Origin: JAJISG01 sp964347345
GTDB lineage: Archaea > Thermoplasmatota > Thermoplasmata > RBG-16-68-12 > JAJISG01
Reading direction: 5' to 3'
DNA: 44,956 nucleotides
NCBI GenBank assembly: GCA_964347345.1
Contig: CAYFYB010000014.1
Location: 1-44,956 of the forward strand
Part shown: in pieces, positions 7,941-14,734 of the stretch
Position numbering within the stretch: the stretch's first letter is position 1
Layout: every line of letters starts with the position of its first letter
Translations under genes and position numbers: made by a program
Notes under the pieces: model-generated
Seen by the model: the letters and a program-made list of their open reading frames with translations, nothing else
Databases searched by the model: none
What the model was told of the DNA's origin: nothing

Positions 7941-8762
7941 CGCCCCAACCCTCGATAGGAGCCGAGTGAGCCAGGATGCGGTCACCCAGAGGAGCAGCAG
8001 CGTCCCCATGAGGATTCCCGTGGAGATCGCTAGGGTGACGGAGAAGAGGGAAGCCGGACCTAGGCCTACGAAGGCGACCGCAGGCGTAACATAGGCCAGG
8101 AATAACCCCGTCGCCGGCGTGCCTATACACGTGGGACATATGACGCCCAGGCCGGCCAGGGGGCCCGGGACGGCTTTCATGGCCTCCCTTCCTGCTGAGA
8201 GGAATACCAACAGGAGGGTGAGGACCAGCCCTGAGAAGAGGGAGAGGGCCACAGTGGCGGCGAGGGTATATGGCCTCAGGAGCAGCCCGAAGGTGGTCGT
8301 GGGGGCCCAAGCCAGCCCCGGGCCATAGCCGATGGGGCTCTCAAAGACGGAGATCACCGGCACCAGATGCCCCGATGGGTCCACAACCAGGGTCCCCTGG
8401 AGAAACATGTAGACCAGTCCGTAACCTAGCGCGATCCCCGCCCACCACGGCTTGAACCAGGGTCTTCGAGAAGCGGACTGCAGGGAGCGGGGGTCAGGAC
8501 TCAACAGCTTCCCAGCGCGACCCTCGGGCTCGCCTGACTCGCTCCTTGTCTGTCCGGCGCTGCCGAAGCCCAATCTGACGAAGAGAAATACGAAAAGGAT
8601 GGAAACGTTGAGCCAGATCAGAGGAACGATGGTCACGAACCAGTCGAGGATGATGGCTCGTCGCAGCTCCATCAACATGACGCTGGCTTCAACCAGAATC
8701 AGCCCCAGTAGGAGGGTGGCGGCTTCGAGCCAGAGCAGGCGGTTCAGCACAAGGTGAGCCAT
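7914..8762 (-). CDS. Polytopic membrane protein with a CPTC motif, function unknown
   Basis: I do not recognise a named family. The 282-residue protein has about six predicted helices: two near the N-terminus, a hydrophilic loop rich in Ser, Gly and Arg (about 70-105), then four more. A CPTCIGTPATG segment sits just before or inside a helix near residue 215. It could hold a redox-active or copper-binding CxxC pair. The gene converges on, and overlaps, the cupredoxin gene within the oxidase locus, so a part in copper handling or electron transfer is a reasonable but untested guess. No convincing promoter was found directly upstream. Confidence 0.7.
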   Translation of the reverse strand: MAHLVLNRLLWLEAATLLLGLILVEASVMLMELRRAIILDWFVTIVPLIWLNVSILFVFLFVRLGFGSAGQTRSESGEPEGRAGKLLSPDPRSLQSASRRPWFKPWWAGIALGYGLVYMFLQGTLVVDPSGHLVPVISVFESPIGYGPGLAWAPTTTFGLLLRPYTLAATVALSLFSGLVLTLLLVFLSAGREAMKAVPGPLAGLGVICPTCIGTPATGLFLAYVTPAVAFVGLGPASLFSVTLAISTGILMGTLLLLWVTASWLTRLLSRVGALPHAAGNP

Positions 8763-8876
8763 CTACATCGGACTACTTTAGGGTCCCGGGCATGTCCGCC
8801 AGGCAGACGGGTCGGGTCCGCTTCCCCGGGAATCTGGATGCACCAGAGCCACTGTGCTGAAGGCCCTTCCATCAGT

Positions 8877-8884
8877 TATAAATA
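8877..8884 (+). promoter_or_regulatory. TATA box of rps3ae
   Basis: TTATAAAT is centred about 35 bases before the ATG at 8916, leaving a leader of about ten bases or fewer. Confidence 0.55.
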
Positions 8885-8915
8885 GACAGCGGACCTAGAG
8901 CGGACTCGAACCCCC

Positions 8916-9650
8916 ATGGCTAAGAAGGATAGGGTGGCCAAGAGGATAAAGGACAAGTGGAAGGCCAAGATATGGTACACCGTCCACGCTCCAGACATGT
9001 TCAATCGGGCTGTCCTGGGGGAGACGCCTTCCGAGGACGCCTCAAGGCTCATGAACCGCGTTACTGAAGTTACGGTCCAAGATCTGACGGGCGACTTCGC
9101 CAAGATGCACATCAAGGTGCAGTTCAAGGCTAATGACGTCAAGGGCAGCGAGGTGTCCACCGCCTACATGGGCCACGACATGACGGCCGATTACATCCGA
9201 AGGCTCACCCGGAGGAAGAGGTCCCGAATCGACGGGACCTTCGACGTGAAGACCAAGGATGGTGCCATAATCAGGGTCAAGCCCATGGCCATCACAGACC
9301 GCCGGATCCAGGCCTCCAAGCAGACGGCCATCAGGAAGGTGATGCACCGGGTCCTGTACGAGAAGGCCGTGAGCATGAGCCTCTCCCAGTTTGTTAAGGC
9401 AATGATTCTTGGCGACATGGCACGGGATATGGCCATGGCCTGCAAGTCCGTCCAACCCATCTTTAGGATTGAGTTGAGGAGGAGCGAGCTCATGAAGATG
9501 CCAGAGGTCGTCATTGAAGAGAAAGCCGAGGAAGAGTTGGAAGAGACCGAGGAAAGGGTGGAGGCTACAGAGGAAAAGGCGAAGGCGCCGTCCGAGGAGG
9601 AAGAGCCTTCAGCAGAGGAGGAGGTTGAGGAGGCCCCCCCGACCTCCTGA
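8916..9650 (+). CDS. rps3ae: 30S ribosomal protein S3Ae (eS1)
   Basis: This 244-residue small-subunit ribosomal protein is specific to archaea and eukaryotes. The N-terminal MAKKDRVAKRIKDKWKAKIW and segments such as YMGHDMTADYIRRLTRRK are family hallmarks. From about residue 200 the protein becomes a long Glu-rich acidic tail ending in EEAPPTS. Such acidic tails occur in some archaeal ribosomal proteins, but this one is long. The gene is the clearest sign that the window is archaeal. It stands alone between the oxidase locus and the convergent molybdenum hydroxylase operon. Confidence 0.96.
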   Translation: MAKKDRVAKRIKDKWKAKIWYTVHAPDMFNRAVLGETPSEDASRLMNRVTEVTVQDLTGDFAKMHIKVQFKANDVKGSEVSTAYMGHDMTADYIRRLTRRKRSRIDGTFDVKTKDGAIIRVKPMAITDRRIQASKQTAIRKVMHRVLYEKAVSMSLSQFVKAMILGDMARDMAMACKSVQPIFRIELRRSELMKMPEVVIEEKAEEELEETEERVEATEEKAKAPSEEEEPSAEEEVEEAPPTS

Positions 9651-9691
9651 TGTTATCTTCCAACGGGGGACATTCTACTAAGTCCAAACTG

Positions 9692-10687
9692 TCAGCCGGA
9701 CATCGTTCCTAGGAGTTCTCTGAATGCGCCTCTGACGTAGGGCTTCACCATCCTCTTTCTCCAGTAGAAATGGCCATCGGCGTTGTCAACGGGTTTGGCG
9801 AGCCTGAAGGCGGCCTCTGCCACACCCTCGATATCGTCAGGGGAGGGTCGCCTTCCTGCCAGAAGGGTGTTCGCCTCCTTCACCTCCACGGGCCTGGAGG
9901 ACACCGCCCCCAAGGCCAGTCTGGCGGCGCTGACATGCCCATCCTCTCCGAACTGGACAGCAGCCGCAACCCCTAGGATGGGAAAGTCAAAGGAGCCCCG
10001 GCGTCGAAGCTTCCAGTAGGTGCTCATCCATCCGTCGGCGGGGGGCAGCCGGATCTCCGCCAGGACTTCAGCTTTTCCTTTGGCCAGGTATTCAATGCCG
10101 TCGTCCCTGTAGAACTCGTCCGCCGATATGACCCTCTCGCCCTCTGGCCCAGCAAGTCTTAGTCGACCATCGAGGGCGATCATCACGGGCGCCAGGTCGG
10201 AGGAGGACAAGGCCCAGCATCTGTTGCTGCCCGGAGCCACCAGGCATATGTCCCCGTCCTTCTTCATGCAGAATCCGATGGCCTTCCGCCAGGGATGGGG
10301 CATGTTGTAGTAGTTGCACCTAGGGTCCACACAGAGGTTGCCGCCGATGGTTCCCATGTTTCGCAGGGGCGGGGTTGAAACGAGGCCTGCAGCCTTCGCC
10401 ACGGCATGGTAGTGCTTCCGGACAGTGGGGTGGGAACTCACCTCGTGAAGGGTGACCACCGCGCCCATTGTCATCCCCTTCTTCTCGTCTCCGGAGATGC
10501 TCCTCAGCTCCTGGATGCCCTTCAGTCCGATGAGGACCTTAGGCTCGAACTGCCTCCTCTTCATGTTCGGATAGAGGTCCGTGCCGCCGGCCACTAGTAT
10601 GGCCTCATCTCCGTACCTGGCCATGGCCTGGATGGCCTCCTCAATGCTCTTCGGGGCTACGTAGGTGAAGGGCGGGAGCCTCAGCAA
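9692..10687 (-). CDS. hcrB: Molybdenum hydroxylase FAD subunit, 4-hydroxybenzoyl-CoA reductase beta-like
   Basis: This 331-residue FAD-binding subunit belongs to the xanthine dehydrogenase family. FAD motifs are VAGGTDLYP (about 32-40) and TIGGNLCVD (about 113-121). Between residues 119 and 157 there is a cysteine-rich insertion with Cys124, Cys140, Cys148 and Cys157. Their spacing (16, 8, 9) equals that of the ligands of the extra [4Fe-4S] cluster in the beta subunit of Thauera 4-hydroxybenzoyl-CoA reductase. Ordinary CO or xanthine dehydrogenase medium subunits lack this insertion. It is the last gene of the operon and overlaps the Mo subunit gene by seven bases. In the known enzyme electrons flow from ferredoxin through this subunit; direction and substrate here are inferred. 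Confidence 0.85.
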   Translation of the reverse strand: MLRLPPFTYVAPKSIEEAIQAMARYGDEAILVAGGTDLYPNMKRRQFEPKVLIGLKGIQELRSISGDEKKGMTMGAVVTLHEVSSHPTVRKHYHAVAKAAGLVSTPPLRNMGTIGGNLCVDPRCNYYNMPHPWRKAIGFCMKKDGDICLVAPGSNRCWALSSSDLAPVMIALDGRLRLAGPEGERVISADEFYRDDGIEYLAKGKAEVLAEIRLPPADGWMSTYWKLRRRGSFDFPILGVAAAVQFGEDGHVSAARLALGAVSSRPVEVKEANTLLAGRRPSPDDIEGVAEAAFRLAKPVDNADGHFYWRKRMVKPYVRGAFRELLGTMSG

Positions 10688-13086
10688 TCACTCACCTCCG
10701 TTGGCCGCCTTGGAACCCTGACCCGCTTCTCAGGGGGAGGATCCACCCTTATGGGCTCCCTGAAGGCAAACTCCGGCAGCTTGGCAGGCCCGATGTACCC
10801 CACCTCGTCTCGCTGCACCGCGTCCAGGGCCTTCATCACTTTCTCCGGGGTGAGAGGGATCTCGTGGCACTGTACGCCGAGGGCACTGGATACGGCATTA
10901 GCGATGGCGGGATTGACCGGCAGCAGGGGCCCCTGCCCGCACTCCTTGGCGCCGAAGGGTCCTTCTGGGTCCACCGTCTCCACTAGGAAGGTCTCCACTT
11001 GGGGCATCTCCTTCGTCGTCGGGCTCTTGTACTCCAGCATGGAGGGGATCTTGTGAAGCCCCTTGCGGAAGGACTGCTCCTCCATCAGGGCCTCGCCTAG
11101 GGCCATGTACACGCCGCCCTCGACCTGACCCACGACAAGGGTGGGGTTAATGGCCCGGCCGATGTCGTGGGCTACCCACACCTTGTCGACCTTCACCATC
11201 CCGCTCTCCTCATCCACCCCAACCTCCGCCACGCAGGCAGTGAAGCTGTAGGCGGGGGAGGGCCCCACCCCGGAGCCCTTGTAGGGACCGGCCAGCTTAG
11301 GCGGCTTGTAGGACCCCGAAGTGGTCAGGGCACCATGGGCCTCCTCGGCCAGGGTGCACGCCTCCTCCCACGAGACGCCTCGCTCCGGCTCCTCACCATC
11401 GAAGACCCGCTTTCCTCTGAAATGAAGACGCTTCTCGGGCACGTTGAGCTTCCTGCTCACAGCCTCCGCAATGAGATCTCGGAGCCTCTCGGCCGCCTGG
11501 ATGGCTGCATTGCCAGCCATGAAGGTGACGCGGCTGCTGTAGCTGCCCAGATCTATGGGAGTCAGCTCAGTGTCCGCCGTGACCAGCTTGATGTCGTCCT
11601 GCTCAATCCCCAGGACCTCCGCCACCGTCAGGGCCAGGATGGAGTCAGATCCCTGACCGATGTCGATAGCCCCACAGAAGAGGACGACAGTCCCGCTCCT
11701 GTCCAGCTTCAGGTGGACCTCTGAATGGGGCATCTCGTTCCAGTAGATGGGCAGCCCAGCCCCACAGATGTAGCTGCTTACGGCCAGGCCCAGGCCCTTC
11801 CCCCCGGGCATTTTGTGGCGCCTCTCCTTGTAGCCAGAGGCCTTCACCACCTTGTCGATACACTCTTTCAGACCACAACTCGTTATTCGTAGCCAGTTGC
11901 ATGTATTGGTGAAGGGCTCCACCAGGTTCCGCAACCTCAGCTCCAGCGGGTCCATCCCCAACTCCTTGGCGAGGTTGTCCATGTGGACCTCGAGGGCGAA
12001 CCTGGGCTGGGGTGTGCCGTGACCCCGCTTGGGTCCGCAGGGGGGCTTGTTGGTGAAGACCCTCAGGCCCTCGAACTTGTAGGCCGGTATGTCGTATGTG
12101 GTGGTCTGCAGGACGCCCGTGTAGTAGGTTGTCGCCACCCCGTAGCCCCCATAGGCCCCACCATCCAGGAAGGACCTGAAGTGCATGGCCGTTATGGTGC
12201 CATCCCGCTTCACCCCAGTCCTGACCCACATGAGGACTGGATGGCGGCCTCGGTGGGCGTAGAACACCTCCTCCCTCGTGAGGGTGATCTTCACAGGCCG
12301 GCCCGTGACCATGGCCAGCTTCGCCACGGCCATCTCGTGGTTGAAGATGTCACTCTTCCCGCCGAAGCCGCCGCCTACGGGGGTGGCTATCACGCGTATG
12401 CGACTCATGGGGAGGCCCAGGACCTTCGAGGCCACCCGGTGGAGGTAGTGGGGGGTCTGGGTGCTAGACCAGAGGGTGAGCTTCCCCTCAGGCTCCCATT
12501 GGGCCACGGCGGAGTGCTGCTCGATGGCCAGGTGGTTGGAGCCCTCGAAGAAGAAGGCATCCTCTCGGACGAGGTCGGCCTCCTTGAACCCCCCCTCGAC
12601 ATCACCGAACTCCAGGGAGACGACCTTGTGGACGTTCCGCCCCAACTCGAGGTCGTGGATGGGCTCGCCCTCCTTGTGAAGGGCCTCGTCGATGGACATG
12701 TACGCGGGCAGAGACTCATAGTCCACCTCGATGAGCTCCGTGGCCCTCTCGGCTGTGGCCTCATCTATCGCTGCGACGGCGGCGATCGGGTCGCCGACGT
12801 ATCGGACCCTCTCGGTGCAGAGGGCCTCCTCATCCTGGCTGACGGGCAGGATGCCGTACTTCTCGGGCAGATCAGCGCCGGTGATTACTGCCTTGACCCC
12901 TGGCAGGGTCCTGGCTTCGGAGGTGTCTACGGAGCGTATCCTGGCATGGGGCAGAGAGGAGCGTAGGAGCTTCCCGTGGAGCATTCCCGGGAGGTGGATG
13001 TCGTCGGCGTACTTCGCCAGCCCCGAGACCTTGGAAGGCCCGTCCACCCTTTTTCGAGGCCTGCCGATGACGGAAAACTCAGCCAC
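10681..13086 (-). CDS. hcrA: Molybdenum hydroxylase large (molybdopterin-binding) subunit
   Basis: This 801-residue catalytic subunit of a xanthine dehydrogenase/4-hydroxybenzoyl-CoA reductase family enzyme would bind molybdopterin cytosine dinucleotide. Visible landmarks are the a/b hammerhead start (PRKRVDGPSKVSGLAKYADDI), the cofactor loop VGGGFGGKSD (237-246), GPKRGHGTPQ and GAKECGQGPLLP (712-723). At the position where most relatives have the catalytic Glu (VGE), this protein appears to have Gln717, with Glu715 two residues earlier. The subfamily may use a different register, so catalysis cannot be judged by eye. It sits between the FAD and FeS subunit genes with short overlaps. Substrate is unknown; an aromatic CoA thioester is suggested by the FAD subunit insertion. 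Confidence 0.88.
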   Translation of the reverse strand: MAEFSVIGRPRKRVDGPSKVSGLAKYADDIHLPGMLHGKLLRSSLPHARIRSVDTSEARTLPGVKAVITGADLPEKYGILPVSQDEEALCTERVRYVGDPIAAVAAIDEATAERATELIEVDYESLPAYMSIDEALHKEGEPIHDLELGRNVHKVVSLEFGDVEGGFKEADLVREDAFFFEGSNHLAIEQHSAVAQWEPEGKLTLWSSTQTPHYLHRVASKVLGLPMSRIRVIATPVGGGFGGKSDIFNHEMAVAKLAMVTGRPVKITLTREEVFYAHRGRHPVLMWVRTGVKRDGTITAMHFRSFLDGGAYGGYGVATTYYTGVLQTTTYDIPAYKFEGLRVFTNKPPCGPKRGHGTPQPRFALEVHMDNLAKELGMDPLELRLRNLVEPFTNTCNWLRITSCGLKECIDKVVKASGYKERRHKMPGGKGLGLAVSSYICGAGLPIYWNEMPHSEVHLKLDRSGTVVLFCGAIDIGQGSDSILALTVAEVLGIEQDDIKLVTADTELTPIDLGSYSSRVTFMAGNAAIQAAERLRDLIAEAVSRKLNVPEKRLHFRGKRVFDGEEPERGVSWEEACTLAEEAHGALTTSGSYKPPKLAGPYKGSGVGPSPAYSFTACVAEVGVDEESGMVKVDKVWVAHDIGRAINPTLVVGQVEGGVYMALGEALMEEQSFRKGLHKIPSMLEYKSPTTKEMPQVETFLVETVDPEGPFGAKECGQGPLLPVNPAIANAVSSALGVQCHEIPLTPEKVMKALDAVQRDEVGYIGPAKLPEFAFREPIRVDPPPEKRVRVPRRPTEVSDC

Positions 13087-13603
13087 CAGAATCCCTCCTG
13101 GTTCTTCGAAGGGACTCTTGGGGCCGCATACGGCTCACTGCTAGCTCCACAGCTTCGAAGATCTTGAGATAGCCTGTGCATCGACAGAGGTTTCCGCTTA
13201 GGGCATCCACGATTTCCTGCCTCGTGGGCGTGGGATTGCGATCCAGGAGGCCCTTCGCTCCCATGAGGAATCCAGGAGTGCAGTAGCCGCACTGGGCGGC
13301 CCCCAGTTCCGCGAAGGCCTCCTGCAGAGGGTGGAGTCGACCTCCTTCAGCCAGGCCTTCCACCGTGACAATCCGTCGATCTTGAACCTCGACAGGCAAT
13401 GTCAGGCAGGAGAGGAACAGCTCGCCATCCACCAGGACGGCGCAGGCCCCGCACTCACCCAGTTCGCAGCCATGTTTTGTCCCCGTCAGCCCCAGGTCCT
13501 CTCGAAGGACCTCGAGAAGGGTCTTCTGAACGGGAGCCACGAGGTCGCAGGTTTCCCCGTTCACCTCGAGCCTTATCCACACTTTCCCGTCGTTACTGGT
13601 CAT
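13079..13603 (-). CDS. hcrC: Molybdenum hydroxylase small [2Fe-2S] subunit
   Basis: This 174-residue subunit carries two [2Fe-2S] clusters that wire the Mo centre to FAD. The plant-type cluster ligands are Cys46, Cys51, Cys54 and Cys66 (HGCELGECGAC then SC). The all-helical domain holds Cys105, Cys108, Cys140 and Cys142 (CGYCTPGF, NLCRCTGY). The frame is open from 13675, but the family begins at MTSNDGKVWIRLEVNG, so the ATG at 13603 is chosen. That start overlaps the upstream mocA-like gene by 11 bases, consistent with one mRNA. Confidence 0.92.
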   Translation of the reverse strand: MTSNDGKVWIRLEVNGETCDLVAPVQKTLLEVLREDLGLTGTKHGCELGECGACAVLVDGELFLSCLTLPVEVQDRRIVTVEGLAEGGRLHPLQEAFAELGAAQCGYCTPGFLMGAKGLLDRNPTPTRQEIVDALSGNLCRCTGYLKIFEAVELAVSRMRPQESLRRTRRDSGG

Positions 13604-14273
13604 CCGCCCTTCCTCCAGCCATCCGCTCTGCCTGCTCCCTGGCCCTGGCCAAATCCTCCGGCGTATCGACGTCAATCAGCACGCCGGGATCGTCCACATC
13701 CACCAAGAGGACGTCGGGAACCTCGGCAAGGAGTTCTCGGCAACCCCTGTCACCCTCCAGTGATTCCATCGCACCTCGAAGGGACAGATCCAGAAGGACG
13801 GGGTTACCTCGCCGGCCTCGGAAGACTGGGGCGACCGCCCTCGCTCCTGACCTTTCATAGGCCTTCAGGAGTCCGTCGACGGTCTGAGGACGGAGGAAGG
13901 GCTGGTCTGCTAGGACCACGAGGACGGCGTCCTCAGCCCCTCTGAGGGCCTCCAAGCCTGCCTTGATGGAGGCACTCATGCCCATCTCGTACCGGGGATT
14001 GATGACGACAGTGATGTCCGAGGTCTCTACCTCCCTCAGAACATCATGGGCTTTGTGACCAAGGACCAGGACGACCTCTTCGATACCGGACCTGCGGAGG
14101 CCATCGAGGGAGGTCTCAAGCATGGAACGGCCCTCGATTTCAGCAAGCTGCTTCGCCTCCCCAAATCGTTTCGAGGTCCCAGCGGCGAGGACTATAGCTG
14201 TGACGGCTTTCCGTTTCCTATCGTTGCTGGGCTCAAGGAAGCCCTGGCTGCCACGCAACGTGGTTCCCCGCAC
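13593..14273 (-). CDS. mocA: Molybdenum cofactor cytidylyltransferase (MocA-like)
   Basis: This 226-residue nucleotidyltransferase of the MobA/MocA family has the signature LAAGTSKRFGEAKQL near residue 30, and LADQPFL near residue 120 for metal and substrate binding. MocA joins CTP to molybdopterin to make the cytosine dinucleotide cofactor used by xanthine dehydrogenase-family enzymes. Its place as first gene of the Mo hydroxylase operon supports that role over MobA. The GTG at 14273 is used as start because a TATA-like CCCTTATGGG (14294-14303) lies 26 bases upstream, although about 20 extra N-terminal residues precede the usual domain start. Confidence 0.85.
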   Translation of the reverse strand: MRGTTLRGSQGFLEPSNDRKRKAVTAIVLAAGTSKRFGEAKQLAEIEGRSMLETSLDGLRRSGIEEVVLVLGHKAHDVLREVETSDITVVINPRYEMGMSASIKAGLEALRGAEDAVLVVLADQPFLRPQTVDGLLKAYERSGARAVAPVFRGRRGNPVLLDLSLRGAMESLEGDRGCRELLAEVPDVLLVDVDDPGVLIDVDTPEDLARAREQAERMAGGRADDQ

Positions 14274-14293
14274 GGGTCCGATTGGTCTCTTCT

Positions 14294-14303
14294 CCCATAA
14301 GGG
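14294..14303 (-). promoter_or_regulatory. TATA box of the mocA-hcrCAB operon
   Basis: CCCTTATGGG on the minus strand is centred about 26 bases upstream of the GTG at 14273. It suggests a leaderless mRNA for the whole molybdenum hydroxylase operon. Confidence 0.45.
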
Positions 14304-14341
14304 TGATGGTCTTCCCGTCCGTGCCCCGGTGGAACGAATAT

Positions 14342-14350
14342 CTTATCTAT
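14342..14350 (+). promoter_or_regulatory. TATA box of the tRNA-Met gene
   Basis: CTTATCTAT is centred 27 bases before the first base of the tRNA at 14373, the expected archaeal distance. Confidence 0.5.
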
Positions 14351-14372
14351 CCACCCTGGGTTCAGCGTACAC

Positions 14373-14482
14373 GTCGGGGTGGCTCAGCCTGGTGGAGCGC
14401 CGGACTCATAGGGTATCATCAGCTGTCAACCAAGCGCTCCTGGGAAATCCGGAGGCCGCGGGTTCAAACCCCGCCCCCGACA
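14373..14482 (+). tRNA. tRNA-Met (CAT), elongator type, with a 36-base intron
   Basis: The acceptor stem pairs 14373-14379 with 14475-14481 (seven pairs), with discriminator A at 14482. The D stem is GCTC 14382-14385 with GAGC 14395-14398. The anticodon stem is CCGGA 14400-14404 with TCCGG 14448-14452, and anticodon CAT lies at 14407-14409. The variable loop is five bases. The T stem is GCGGG 14458-14462 with CCCGC 14470-14474 around TTCAAAC. Between A37 (14410) and A38 (14447) lies an intron at 14411-14446, the canonical 37/38 position removed by the archaeal splicing endonuclease. The body resembles archaeal elongator tRNA-Met; a tRNA-Ile read through modified C34 is less likely. Confidence 0.93.
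14411..14446 (+). other. tRNA-Met intron at position 37/38
   Basis: These 36 bases interrupt the anticodon loop. Removing them restores a seven-base loop (CTCATAA) closed by a perfect five-pair stem. The exact ends can shift by a base or so because of flanking purines. Confidence 0.8.
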
Positions 14483-14673
14483 TCTCTCCTGTAAGTCGGT
14501 CATCGCTTAGCACAGCATGCTCGCCTGATCGAGGTGGCATCTCAGGGTCAAAAGGTGCGTTTTCCACTTCTGCTGCCATAGAGTCAAATCCAGATTTCGA
14601 CATGAAACCCTAGTCAGAGACAGGCGTTGGAGGCGAGGTGACCTTTTCCCCACCTCGAAGGATTTCGAGCGTG

Positions 14674-14691
14674 GTTGACCTAAAGGTCAAC
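14674..14691. promoter_or_regulatory. Perfect palindrome upstream of the beta-propeller gene
   Basis: GTTGACCT-AA-AGGTCAAC is an 8+8 perfect inverted repeat ending about 12 bases before the TATA-like element at 14703-14712. Position and symmetry suggest a dimeric regulator site acting next to the BRE/TATA region. A weaker inverted repeat, CGAGGTG...CACCTCG, lies just upstream at 14634-14657. Confidence 0.5.
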
Positions 14692-14702
14692 GCGAAAAGT
14701 GC

Positions 14703-14712
14703 TTTGATATAC
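14703..14712 (+). promoter_or_regulatory. TATA box of the beta-propeller gene
   Basis: TTTGATATAC is centred 27 bases before the GTG at 14735. It supports a leaderless GTG start rather than the earlier GTG at 14717. Confidence 0.45.
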
Positions 14713-14734
14713 CGCCGTGCTGATTAACGGTTTG

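Noticed and set aside
11983..12966. A 327-residue plus-strand frame
   Set aside because: It is antisense to the Mo hydroxylase large subunit, whose motifs are conserved; it has no recognisable domain.
14406..14603. A minus-strand frame of 65 residues (containing GAGFEPAASGFPR)
   Set aside because: It lies over the tRNA-Met gene; this peptide is a known kind of tRNA shadow and not a gene.
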